Shown here in pieces: positions 8,053 to 16,213 of a DNA stretch of 64,000 nucleotides. The stretch is from Mycolicibacterium tokaiense (GTDB lineage: Bacteria > Actinomycetota > Actinomycetes > Mycobacteriales > Mycobacteriaceae). Every line of letters begins with the position of its first letter. The first letter of the stretch is position 1. The stretch covers positions 2,108,001 to 2,172,000 of the forward strand of contig NZ_AP022600.1 in the NCBI RefSeq assembly GCF_010725885.1. The letters run 5' to 3'. The notes under the pieces were generated by a model. It ran no database searches and had not been told where the DNA came from. It saw only the letters and a list, made by a program, of their open reading frames with translations. The position numbers and the translations under genes were made by a program.

Positions 8053-9609
8053 TCAGCCCTCGACCAACTCCGCACCCTGGGCAAGCCGCAGTGCGGACAT
8101 CCGCCACGGACCCCGCGTGGCCAGCACATAGAACAGGGCGAACGAGACGCCGCAGCCGATGAACCAGCTGTACTGCGCGGCAACCCCGAGTGCGTCCACC
8201 GCACTGCCGAACAGCACCGGGATGACGGCCAGCACCGCCCCGACGACGGTGGCCAGCACCGCAGGCGGGTTGTAGCCCTTGGTGTACCAGTAGTTTCCGG
8301 TCTCGGTCATGGTGAACAGGTCGTCGACCACGATCTTCTGCTTGCGCACCAGGTAGAAGTCCGCAATCAGCACACCGAACAGCGGACCGATGAAGGCGCC
8401 CAGGGTTTCCAGCGTGTAGTGGATGACCTCCGGGTTGTTGTACAGATTCCACGGAGTCAGCAGCACCGAGCCCACGGCCGCGATCATGCCGCCCATCCGC
8501 CAGCTGATCTTCTGCGGGCTGACATTGGAGAAGTCGAACGCCGGCGAGATGAAGTTGGCGACGATGTTGATGCCGATGGTGGCGATGGTGAAGGTCAAGG
8601 CGCCCAGCACGATTGCCATGGTGTTGTCGATGCGGGCCACCGTCTCCACCGGATCGGTGAGCAGTTCACCGAACACCGGAACCGTGGCGGCCGCGGTGAC
8701 CACCACCAACAGTGAGAACACCAGGAAGTTGACCGGCAGACCCAGGAAGTTGCCCTTCTTGACCGCTGCGAAACTCTTGCCGTACCGGGAGAAGTCGCCG
8801 AAGTTCAGCATGGGTCCGGAGAAGTAGGACACCACCAGGGCGATGGCGCCCAGCATGACGGCGATGGTGCTGCCCTGCTTCTCCCCGCCGAGGGTGAGGC
8901 TGACGTGCCAGTCGGATCGGTACAGCAGGTAACCACACAGGATGAACATCACGACGTACACGGCCGGGCCGCAGAAGTCGATGAACTTGCGGATGGACTC
9001 CATGCCACGCCAGAAGACGCAGGCCTGCAGCACCCACAACAGTGCGAAGCTGCACCAGCCCAGCAGCGACAGGCCGGTGAACCCGTATTGCTCGGGGTCG
9101 GCGTACGGGGTCAGGGCCGGAAACAGCTTGAGCAGCACCACGTCGAGTGCCGCAGAAGCCAGGTAGGTCTGGATGCCGTACCAGGCCACCGCGATCAGAC
9201 CGCGGATGATGGCCGGGATGTTGGCCCCCAGCACTCCGAAGGAGCTGCGGCACACCACCGGGTAGGGCACCCCGGCCTGCTGGCTGGGTTTGGCCACCAG
9301 GTTGCAGAAGAACTGGACGATCACGATGCCCACCAGCAGCGCGATCAGCACCTGCCAGCTGGCCAGGCCCAGCGCGAACAGGCTGCCGGCGGTGACATAG
9401 CCGCCGACGCTGTGCACGTCGGACATCCAGAACGCGAAGATGTTGTACGACGACCAGGACTGCTTGCCCAGTGGGGCGAGGTCCTCGTTGGTCAGGCGGG
9501 GATCGTAGTGCGATTTGATGACGCCGCCGCCGACCGGGTGACCGGACGCTTCGACGAGGTCGCCGGCGCCGACCACGGCGCTCGGGGGGAGGTCCCTGGT
9601 GTCAGACAT
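8053..9609 (-). CDS. NCS1-family nucleobase/hydantoin-type permease
   Basis: A 518-residue integral membrane protein of the nucleobase:cation symporter-1 family. The N-terminal NEDLAPLGKQSWSSYNIFAFWMSDVHSV block (about 40-67) is the NCS1 signature, where the SYNIFAFW and the following helix line the substrate site. About 12 membrane segments follow. Members take up cytosine, uracil, allantoin, hydantoin or thiamine. The substrate here is open. It is divergent from nothing; its GntR-type regulator lies just upstream on the same strand (60 bp), and the carotenoid oxygenase lies beyond that on the other strand. Confidence 0.9.
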   Translation of the reverse strand: MSDTRDLPPSAVVGAGDLVEASGHPVGGGVIKSHYDPRLTNEDLAPLGKQSWSSYNIFAFWMSDVHSVGGYVTAGSLFALGLASWQVLIALLVGIVIVQFFCNLVAKPSQQAGVPYPVVCRSSFGVLGANIPAIIRGLIAVAWYGIQTYLASAALDVVLLKLFPALTPYADPEQYGFTGLSLLGWCSFALLWVLQACVFWRGMESIRKFIDFCGPAVYVVMFILCGYLLYRSDWHVSLTLGGEKQGSTIAVMLGAIALVVSYFSGPMLNFGDFSRYGKSFAAVKKGNFLGLPVNFLVFSLLVVVTAAATVPVFGELLTDPVETVARIDNTMAIVLGALTFTIATIGINIVANFISPAFDFSNVSPQKISWRMGGMIAAVGSVLLTPWNLYNNPEVIHYTLETLGAFIGPLFGVLIADFYLVRKQKIVVDDLFTMTETGNYWYTKGYNPPAVLATVVGAVLAVIPVLFGSAVDALGVAAQYSWFIGCGVSFALFYVLATRGPWRMSALRLAQGAELVEG

Positions 9610-9669
9610 GGCTGAAGTTGACCAAAGTCGTGTTTCCCGCCCGTTGCGCCGAGGATATATTTTCGCTGA

Positions 9670-10380
9670 TCAGTCGTCGTGGATGACCAGGCCGGTGTCG
9701 GTGGGCAGATCGGCCACCACCGTGTTGAGTCGCTGGTTGTGCACCGCTGCGGCCGCCAGCAGGGCCGCGGCATCCCGGGCGAGGAACGCTCGCAGCATCA
9801 CCCGGTGATCGTCGTGCAGCAGGGTGCGCTCGGTCGCGCCCACATGCACCATCAACTGCACGGGTTCGGTGATGTTCCATGCCGATTCGAGCATGTGCAC
9901 CAGGCGCAGCATGCGTGACGGCCGGCTCAACGCCAGATGGAACTGCCTGCTGTGCCGGTGGTAGGCCTGCGCATCATCGAATTTCAGCGCCCCTTCCAGC
10001 ATCTGGTGCACAGCCACCAGATGGGCCCGGTCGGCGTCGGTGGCGTGCTGCACGGCTGCGGCCATGGCGGCGGATTCGAGGCTCTCGCGCACCAGGTACA
10101 TCTCGGCCAGTTCGCTGGTGGTCAGCTGCGCCACCGCATAGCCGGCGTTGGGCCGGTGCTGGACGAGTCCTTCTGCGGTCAGGGTTTTCAAGCTCTCCCG
10201 CACGGGGATGTGGCTGACGCCGAACATCTCGGCCACCTCGCCCACCGGGATGGGCGTGCCGGGCGGTACGGCGCCGTCGAGGATGACCCGGCGCAGCTCG
10301 TCGACCACACCGGGATGGGAGTTGCCGTCGCGCCCCACCACGGCCCGGAACAGGGCGGCGGAATGTCGTCGATCGGCCAT
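9670..10380 (-). CDS. GntR-family (FadR/FCD) transcriptional regulator
   Basis: A 236-residue regulator with an N-terminal winged helix (recognition region VSHIPVRESLKTLTAEGLV, about 55-73) and a C-terminal FCD ligand domain. The FCD histidines that usually hold a metal are visible (FHLAL, DDHRVML, VHNQR). FCD regulators respond to small organic acids. It lies between the permease, which it precedes by 60 bp, and a divergent carotenoid oxygenase gene, so it likely controls both through the 120-bp shared promoter. ATG at 10378-10380. Confidence 0.9.
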   Translation of the reverse strand: MADRRHSAALFRAVVGRDGNSHPGVVDELRRVILDGAVPPGTPIPVGEVAEMFGVSHIPVRESLKTLTAEGLVQHRPNAGYAVAQLTTSELAEMYLVRESLESAAMAAAVQHATDADRAHLVAVHQMLEGALKFDDAQAYHRHSRQFHLALSRPSRMLRLVHMLESAWNITEPVQLMVHVGATERTLLHDDHRVMLRAFLARDAAALLAAAAVHNQRLNTVVADLPTDTGLVIHDD

Positions 10381-10427
10381 CCTGCGATCTTCCTCCGACG
10401 TGCGAGATCTCGCGCTCCAGCAATATT

Positions 10428-10464
10428 CCACTATTGACATGTCAGTTATGGACGGTGATAGTGG
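10428..10464. promoter_or_regulatory. Divergent promoter with nested palindromes; sigma-A-like promoter for the oxygenase gene
   Basis: On the plus strand TTGACA (10434-10439) and GATAGT (10457-10462) stand 17 bp apart, a good housekeeping promoter for the oxygenase gene, which has a GGAGG ribosome-binding site at 10488-10492. Over this sits a dyad: CCACTAT (10428-10434) and ATAGTGG (10458-10464), with a perfect TGACATGTCA palindrome (10435-10444) off-centre inside. A regulator bound here would cover both promoter boxes. The GntR protein next door is the natural candidate. Confidence 0.52.
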
Positions 10465-10500
10465 AGGCATCAGCCCCATCCTGCCCCGGAGGCCTCTGCC

Positions 10501-11823
10501 ATGACCGACCTGTCCGAGCGCGACGAGCAGTCCGTCGACGTGCCGTTCTTCCGCACCGGCAACTACGCTCCCGTCGACGACGAGCTCACTGAATTCGACC
10601 TGCCCGTGGTCGAAGGTGCCATCCCGGCGGAGCTGGACGGCTGGTATCTGCGCAACGGGCCGAACCCCCGTCAGGAGAATGCGCACTGGTTCACCGGCGA
10701 CGGCATGATCCACGGCGTGCGCCTCGAGGGTGGGCGGGCGGGGTGGTACCGCAACCGCTGGGTGCGCACCGAAAGCTTCGAGAACGACTTCGACGTCTAC
10801 AACGCGGACGGCACCCGCAATCTGCACTCCAGCGTGGCCAACACCCACGTGGTCAATCACGCGGGCAAGACGCTGGCCTTGGTCGAATCATCGCTGCCCT
10901 ACGAGGTGTCCACCGACCTGGAGACCCTGGGTGTCTACGACTTCGGCGGCAAGCTGATGGATTCCATGACCGCCCACCCGAAGATCTGCCCCACCACCGG
11001 CGAGTTGCACTTCTTCGGCTACGGCAACCTGTCCAGCCCGCACGTCACCTATCACCGCGCCGACGCCCAGGGCAACCTGGTGATCAACCGCGGTGTCGAG
11101 GTGCCGGCGCTGACCATGATGCACGACTTCGCGATGACAGCCGACCACGTCGTCTTCATGGACCTGCCCATCGTGTTCAACATGGACATCGCGATGAACG
11201 GCGACATGCCGTATCGCTGGGATGACAGCTACGGCGCCCGGCTGGGTGTGCTGCGCCGTGACGATCCCTTCGGCGAGATCCGCTGGTTCGACATCGATCC
11301 CTGCTACGTCTTCCACGTGTCCAACGCCTACGACCTCGGTGATTCCCTTGTGCTGCAGGCGGTCCGGTATCCCGAGCTGTGGCGCCGGGGCGGGGGCTTC
11401 GAAGAAGACGCCGTGATGTGGAGTTGGACGCTGGATCTCACCACCGGGAAGGTGACCGAACGCCAGGTCGACGACGCCGCCGTGGAGTTCCCCCGCATCG
11501 ACGACCGCCTCGCCGGCATGAACGCCCGCTACAGTGTGGCGGTCGCCGGCGCGGACCTGATCCGATACGACATGGAAACCGGAGCGGCACAGCGGCATAC
11601 ATTCGATGCGGGAATCCCGGGCGAGGCCGTGTTCGTCGCCTCGTCATCCGGTCCGGCAGACGAGTCCAACGGCTACTACCTGAGCTATGTCTACGACCGC
11701 GCGCGCGACGGCAGCGACCTGGTGATCCTGGCCGCCGACGACTTCGGCGGCGCTCCGGTGGCCACCGTTGCGCTGCCGCGCCGGGTGCCCTTCGGGTTCC
11801 ACGGCAACTGGATCACCGGCTGA
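10501..11823 (+). CDS. Carotenoid cleavage oxygenase / lignostilbene dioxygenase family
   Basis: A 440-residue member of the RPE65/carotenoid oxygenase family, seven-bladed propeller enzymes that split a C=C bond of apocarotenoids or stilbenes with a non-haem iron. All four iron-binding histidines can be placed: H159 (TAHPK), H208 (MMHDF), H272 (YVFHVSN) and H434 (GFHGNW). The LRNGPNP motif (50-56) near the N-terminus is also typical. The gene has a strong promoter and ribosome-binding site and faces a GntR regulator. The neighbouring NCS1 permease hints at a catabolic role, but the substrate is unknown. Confidence 0.88.
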   Translation: MTDLSERDEQSVDVPFFRTGNYAPVDDELTEFDLPVVEGAIPAELDGWYLRNGPNPRQENAHWFTGDGMIHGVRLEGGRAGWYRNRWVRTESFENDFDVYNADGTRNLHSSVANTHVVNHAGKTLALVESSLPYEVSTDLETLGVYDFGGKLMDSMTAHPKICPTTGELHFFGYGNLSSPHVTYHRADAQGNLVINRGVEVPALTMMHDFAMTADHVVFMDLPIVFNMDIAMNGDMPYRWDDSYGARLGVLRRDDPFGEIRWFDIDPCYVFHVSNAYDLGDSLVLQAVRYPELWRRGGGFEEDAVMWSWTLDLTTGKVTERQVDDAAVEFPRIDDRLAGMNARYSVAVAGADLIRYDMETGAAQRHTFDAGIPGEAVFVASSSGPADESNGYYLSYVYDRARDGSDLVILAADDFGGAPVATVALPRRVPFGFHGNWITG

Positions 11824-11885
11824 TCAGCCGGCGTGGCCTGAACGCGAACCGGTTAGCGGGCCGCCCGCGGGGGTAGGCCGCAGAC

Positions 11886-12224
11886 ATGTCTGCTGCCAAG
11901 TCCGAGCTCGGCACCCGCACCCGCCCCGCCGCCACCATGCTGAACTGGGCGTTGGCGTTGGCCACCATCCTGGGCGCCGTCGCCCTGGTGGTGCTGGCCT
12001 ACGGCAAGGTGATGGCGACCGCCGCGTGCACTGCCGACACGTGCGAGGTGCCGTCGGAGGGCGTGTTCACCGTGTTGCTGTACGGTCCGCCGGTGGTGGC
12101 AGCGGTCGCGGTGTTGCTGTCCTTCGTCACCGCCCGGCGCCCCCGGGGCATCCTGGTGCCCATCGCAGCCTGGGTGCTGCTGGCCGTCGACCTGGTGGTC
12201 CTGACGCTCACGTTCCGCACCTGA
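11886..12224 (+). CDS. Small membrane protein, three predicted helices
   Basis: A 112-residue protein with three hydrophobic segments (about 18-42, 62-84, 89-108). A short loop between the first two has two cysteines (CTADTC) that would lie outside the cytoplasm and could form a disulfide. No family is recognised. The coding frame is well kept and starts with ATG downstream of a GGGGGTAGG stretch. It lies between the oxygenase and superoxide dismutase genes on the same strand, with gaps of 62 and 82 bp. Confidence 0.6.
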   Translation: MSAAKSELGTRTRPAATMLNWALALATILGAVALVVLAYGKVMATAACTADTCEVPSEGVFTVLLYGPPVVAAVAVLLSFVTARRPRGILVPIAAWVLLAVDLVVLTLTFRT

Positions 12225-12306
12225 TCGTTTCCTGTGAACTTCCTGTCGGAACGGGTACCCGCTCCCCGGCCGCACCGTGCGGTCGCAGTGGCTGAGCGGA
12301 GATGAC

Positions 12307-13014
12307 GTGGCACACCGGTTCCTCGCGACGATGGCAGCATGCCTCACGCTTGTATTGCCCGCAGCGGCCGTGGTTGTCGCACCCTCGGCGACTGCCGAGC
12401 CGGTTTTCACCCTGCCGCCACTGCCCTACGCGCCCAGCGCCCTGGAACCGGTGATCGACACCGAGACCATGACGATCCACCACGACCGGCACCACCAGGC
12501 GTACGTCGACGCGCTGAATGTGGCCGTCAGCGCAGATCCCGCCCTCGGGGGCATGTCCCTGGAGCAACTCGTGGCCTCGGCCGGGACGCTGCCCACCGCG
12601 GTGCGCAACAATGCCGGCGGGCATTGGAACCACTCCTTCTTCTGGACCACCATGACCGCACCGGCGCAGACCGGTGAGCCCTCACCCGAACTGCAGGCCG
12701 CGTTGCAGAACCGGTTCGGCTCCATGGAGGAGTTCCAGAGCCAATTCAACGCGGCAGGCACCCAGCGCTTCGGCTCGGGCTGGGCGTGGCTCATCGTCGG
12801 CCAGGACGGCCAACTGGCCATCACGTCGACGCCCAATCAGGACAACCCGCTGATGGACGTCGCTGACGTCAAGGGCACCCCCCTGATGGGCAATGACGTC
12901 TGGGAGCACGCGTACTACCTCAAGCACCAGAACCGGCGCGGCGACTACCTCTCCGCGTGGTGGCAGGTGGTGGACTGGAACGTCGTCTCGCAACGGTTCG
13001 CCGACACCGCCTGA
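12307..13014 (+). CDS. Exported Mn-type superoxide dismutase (Fe/Mn family) with signal peptide
   Basis: About 235 residues. The first 30 form a signal peptide (RFLATMAACLTLVLPAAAV, then SATA|EP). The rest is a full Fe/Mn superoxide dismutase that converts superoxide to peroxide and oxygen. Metal ligands are H58, H109, D197 and H201. Q178 in TPNQDNPLM matches the outer-sphere glutamine of manganese enzymes, and the NNAGGH, RFGSGWAWL and DVWEHAYYLK segments look like E. coli SodA rather than the usual mycobacterial SodA. GTG 12307 has a GGAG site 5 bp upstream. It should act outside the membrane. The last 70 bp overlap the convergent efflux gene. Confidence 0.87.
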   Translation: MAHRFLATMAACLTLVLPAAAVVVAPSATAEPVFTLPPLPYAPSALEPVIDTETMTIHHDRHHQAYVDALNVAVSADPALGGMSLEQLVASAGTLPTAVRNNAGGHWNHSFFWTTMTAPAQTGEPSPELQAALQNRFGSMEEFQSQFNAAGTQRFGSGWAWLIVGQDGQLAITSTPNQDNPLMDVADVKGTPLMGNDVWEHAYYLKHQNRRGDYLSAWWQVVDWNVVSQRFADTA

Positions 13015-14651
13015 CCTGCATCGGGTTGTCCGCCGGCAAGGCGGTCGCGCAGCGGGCCGGTCACCACGGTTCGTGGACACGACGGAACCACGTGCGTACC
13101 GTCGGATGCCTGCTCGCCGGTGTCAACCTCGGGTTTCCGGTGGAACGAGACACTGACCACCACCGCGGCCAGCAGCGCCAGGGTGGCGGCGATGATCGCG
13201 GTGGGTGCGATGCCTGAATCGAACGCCGTACGAGCCGATTCCAGCAACCTGTCACCCACGCCCTGGGGCAGGGTGGCCGCCACCGACGTCGCGCCGCCGA
13301 TGCTCTCGGCTGCCGCGTTGGCCTGCTCCGGGCTCAGGCCCGCGGGCACGGTCACGTTGTTGCGGTAAAAGGCCGTGAAGATGGTGCCCAGGGTCGCCGT
13401 GCCGATCACCGCGCCCAGCTCGTAGGCGGTTTCCGACACCGCCGACGCCGCACCGGCTTTCGCCGGGGGCACCGAGGACACGATGGCGTCGTTGGACATG
13501 GTTTGCGACATGCCCACGCCGAGTTCGAGCACCACGAAGGAGACGATGACCGCCACCACGGTGAGGTCGTGGCGGAACAGCAGGATCAACCCGAAGCCGG
13601 CTGCCAGCAGGACCAACCCGAACGCCATCAACGCCTGCGGGGTGAACCGTCTGGCCAGCCGCACCACCGCCAACCCGCCGATCACCGACACCACCGCACC
13701 GGGCAGCGTCACCAGCCCGGCGGCCAGCGGGCTCATCCCCAGTACCAGTTGCAGATGTTGGGAGATGAAGAACAGGAACCCGATCAGGCCCACGATGGAC
13801 AGGAAGTTCGCGAGGATCGACGACGTGAACGGGGCGTAGGTGAACAGGTTCATGTCGAGCATCGGTGTGGCACTGCGGTTCTGACGCATCACGAACCAGG
13901 TGCCCGCGGCCAGCCCGCTCACCACGGCCGCCACGATGGACAGGGAGAACCCGTCGTGGGCGGCGGTTTTGATGGCCCACACCAAGGGCAGCATGGTGGC
14001 GAACGACAACAGCACGCTCACCAGATCCAGTGGGCCCGGGTGGGGGTCGCGGGACTCCGGCACCAGCCGCGGTGCCAGGATCAACAGCGGCAGCAGGATG
14101 GGTACGGCGATGAGAAATACTGCGCCCCAGTGGAAATGCTGCAGCAGTGCGCCGCCGACGATCGGGCCCAACGCCGAACCCGCAGTAAAGCCCGAGGCCC
14201 AGATGGCGATGGCCAGCCGGCGGGCGGACGCATCGACGAAGATGTTGCGCAGCAGCGACAGCGTGGACGGCATCAGCATGGCGCCGAACACGCCGAGCAG
14301 TGCGCGCGCTGCCACCAGTGCCTCGGCGCTCGGAGCGAAGGCGGCGGCGATGGAGACCACGGCGAAGCCGCTGGATCCGATCATCAGCAGCCGGCGTCGG
14401 CCGATCCGGTCACCGATGCCACCCATCGCCACCAGCAGTGCTGCCAGCACCAGGGCGTAGACGTCGACGATCCACAGCTGGGTGGCTGCCGGCGGCTGGA
14501 AGTCCTGGGCGATCAGCGGCAGCGCGAAGGTCAACACGGTGTTGTCGACGGCGATGAGCGTGACCGGCAGCATCAACACCGCCAGCGCCAGCCAGGCGCT
14601 GCGGGGAGTGGAGGCCGAGACCGTGCGGTCGAGGCCGATGGACGTGGACAT
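12945..14651 (-). CDS. MFS drug efflux pump, DHA2 (14-helix) family
   Basis: A 568-residue EmrB/QacA-type proton antiporter with about 14 membrane segments. The motif GGIGDRIGRRRLL (about 78-90) and the helix-5 antiporter stretch with GSALGPIVGGALL (about 157-169) are visible, as is the WIVDVYALVLAALL opening of the family. It follows its likely regulator (TetR) by 44 bp on the same strand. The C-terminal tail of about 45 residues after the last helix is polar and cysteine-rich, and its final 23 codons are read antisense to the end of the dismutase gene, so the real protein may have gained this tail by loss of an earlier stop. Confidence 0.85.
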   Translation of the reverse strand: MSTSIGLDRTVSASTPRSAWLALAVLMLPVTLIAVDNTVLTFALPLIAQDFQPPAATQLWIVDVYALVLAALLVAMGGIGDRIGRRRLLMIGSSGFAVVSIAAAFAPSAEALVAARALLGVFGAMLMPSTLSLLRNIFVDASARRLAIAIWASGFTAGSALGPIVGGALLQHFHWGAVFLIAVPILLPLLILAPRLVPESRDPHPGPLDLVSVLLSFATMLPLVWAIKTAAHDGFSLSIVAAVVSGLAAGTWFVMRQNRSATPMLDMNLFTYAPFTSSILANFLSIVGLIGFLFFISQHLQLVLGMSPLAAGLVTLPGAVVSVIGGLAVVRLARRFTPQALMAFGLVLLAAGFGLILLFRHDLTVVAVIVSFVVLELGVGMSQTMSNDAIVSSVPPAKAGAASAVSETAYELGAVIGTATLGTIFTAFYRNNVTVPAGLSPEQANAAAESIGGATSVAATLPQGVGDRLLESARTAFDSGIAPTAIIAATLALLAAVVVSVSFHRKPEVDTGEQASDGTHVVPSCPRTVVTGPLRDRLAGGQPDAGQAVSANRCETTFQSTTCHHAER

Positions 14652-14695
14652 GTGCGTGTACTCCTACCGAACTGAGGTGACGTGGAGCGGGGGCT

Positions 14696-15268
14696 CTACA
14701 CGTCGGAGGTGATGGTGCCCTGCGTGAGGGTGGTCATGATGGCGTCGACGATGCGGTGCTTGGGGGTGCCGTCCTGCTTGGCGGCCTGGTTGCCGGCGTC
14801 GAGCAGGGCCCAGAACGCGCGTCGAGCCCATCCCGGAGGTGCGGTGTCGGGCTGGGTGGAGACCTTGGCCAGCATCTCGGCGATCACCTCGTCGCCGGTG
14901 TCCAGGTGCGCCATCAGCTCGGTATCGGCGTTGACGATCGGCTCGGTGAAGACGTAGACGACGATGGGGCCGAGGTCCAACTGGCCTTCCACCACGCGGC
15001 GCAGCGCCGCCAGGGGCGGACCGCACTCCGGCTCCGCTTCCACGATGGCGGCGGTGCTCAGCTCGTGGACGTGTAGGGCCAGCGCACGGATCAGGTCGGC
15101 ACGCTCGGTGAAGTACCGGTGCAGCGTGCTGCGGCCGACGCCGGCGGCGGTGGCGATGTCGCTCAGGGGGGCGGCCGGATTGTCGGCGAGCACCGTCATC
15201 GCCGCCTCGATGATCGCCCTACGGGTACGGCCGCGTGCGCCACCCTCGATCAAAGCCACTTCGCCCAT
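14696..15268 (-). CDS. TetR-family transcriptional regulator of the efflux pump
   Basis: A 190-residue regulator. The helix-turn-helix is at about 30-60 (PLSDIATAAGVGRSTLHRYFTERADLI) and the rest is an alpha-helical ligand domain. It precedes the MFS pump by 44 bp in one operon. A TATAAA box lies a few bases upstream of the ATG (15276-15281 on the other strand), so the transcript is probably leaderless, and a 7-4-7 palindrome sits about 30 bp upstream. This arrangement predicts autorepression relieved by a pump substrate. Confidence 0.9.
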   Translation of the reverse strand: MGEVALIEGGARGRTRRAIIEAAMTVLADNPAAPLSDIATAAGVGRSTLHRYFTERADLIRALALHVHELSTAAIVEAEPECGPPLAALRRVVEGQLDLGPIVVYVFTEPIVNADTELMAHLDTGDEVIAEMLAKVSTQPDTAPPGWARRAFWALLDAGNQAAKQDGTPKHRIVDAIMTTLTQGTITSDV

Positions 15269-15298
15269 GGCTCAATTTATAGCACAGAATCATCAAAA

Positions 15299-15316
15299 TG
15301 AGACAGCAATGTCTCA
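15299..15316. promoter_or_regulatory. TetR operator palindrome
   Basis: A perfect palindrome TGAGACA-GCAA-TGTCTCA upstream of the tetR start, close to its TATAAA box and two bases from the end of the RDD gene. The spacing and symmetry fit a TetR dimer site. No second copy was noticed in front of other genes in the window. Confidence 0.62.
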
Positions 15317-15318
15317 CT

Positions 15319-16185
15319 TTAGGTCGGTGGTGCAAAACCTCCGGTCGCCGGCGGGGTCCGCACCGGGGGTGGTGCTGCAGGCGGTTGAGCCGCCGGAGGG
15401 TGGCCGGGACCACCACTGACGGGCCCGGCCAACCGGTGCAACTCCCGGCGGTGCCGTTCGGCCAGCACCGCCGCCAGCACGAACTGCGGCGGGGTGCCCG
15501 GCGGCGGGGGCGGCGAGATGCGTGCGGTCACCTCTCCGGCGATCCGGTAGGCCATCTCGTCACGGATGGCCGGATCCAGCTGGGCCGCCCGGTCCAGGAA
15601 CTGCCGCGCCAACTCCGCCTGCTCGGCACCCAACCCGGACAGCTGCAGGGAGGCCGCCCACCACGCCAGTGTCGGCGGCATCACCGGCGGCGGTGCCGGA
15701 CGCGGCCCGCGCTCGCTGATCACCACGGTGCCCGCGAACACGTCGCCGATCCGCTTGCCCTTCGGTGAGATCAGGCTGCAGATCACCGCGGGGCCCCCGA
15801 AGAACATCCAGATCTCGATCACCGCCGCGAGTGCACGGAACAGGGCCTGGCGGAAGCGTTCTGGGCCACCGTCCTCGGAGACCACCCGCAGGCCCAGCGC
15901 CATCTTGCCCAACGACCGGCCGCGTGTGGCCATCTCGAAGACCACCGGATATCCCAGCAGGACCAGCACGGTGAAGATGATCACCACCGCCGCGGTGAGC
16001 GCGGGGTCGTAGTCGGCCAACGTGGCCGCCCACATCAGCAGGCCCAGGATGTAGAAGACGAACATCACGGTCAGGTCGATCAGCGCGCCGGCCGCCCGCA
16101 CCGGCAGCTGAGCCAGGGCGACGTCGAGGACCACCGCGTCTCCGGTGACCACGGAACCATGGGCAGGTTGATACGGCGAGGTCAC
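15319..16185 (-). CDS. RDD-family membrane protein with proline-rich C-terminal tail
   Basis: About 288 residues, the counterpart of M. tuberculosis Rv3695 by position. An RDD domain spans about 20-140: the RAAGALIDLTVMF start, two or three helices, and the GRSLGKMALGLRVV signature. The C-terminal half is soluble, with an alanine-rich helical stretch and a final proline-rich run (PPAAQPPAAPPPVR). GTG at 16185 is 28 bp from the divergent SpoIIM-like start, so both promoters overlap. RDD proteins are thought to be transporters, some Na+/H+ related; this one is unassigned. Confidence 0.83.
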   Translation of the reverse strand: MTSPYQPAHGSVVTGDAVVLDVALAQLPVRAAGALIDLTVMFVFYILGLLMWAATLADYDPALTAAVVIIFTVLVLLGYPVVFEMATRGRSLGKMALGLRVVSEDGGPERFRQALFRALAAVIEIWMFFGGPAVICSLISPKGKRIGDVFAGTVVISERGPRPAPPPVMPPTLAWWAASLQLSGLGAEQAELARQFLDRAAQLDPAIRDEMAYRIAGEVTARISPPPPPGTPPQFVLAAVLAERHRRELHRLAGPVSGGPGHPPAAQPPAAPPPVRTPPATGGFAPPT

Positions 16186-16213
16186 GTTGGCGACGCTACT
16201 AGACTCGGCAGGC

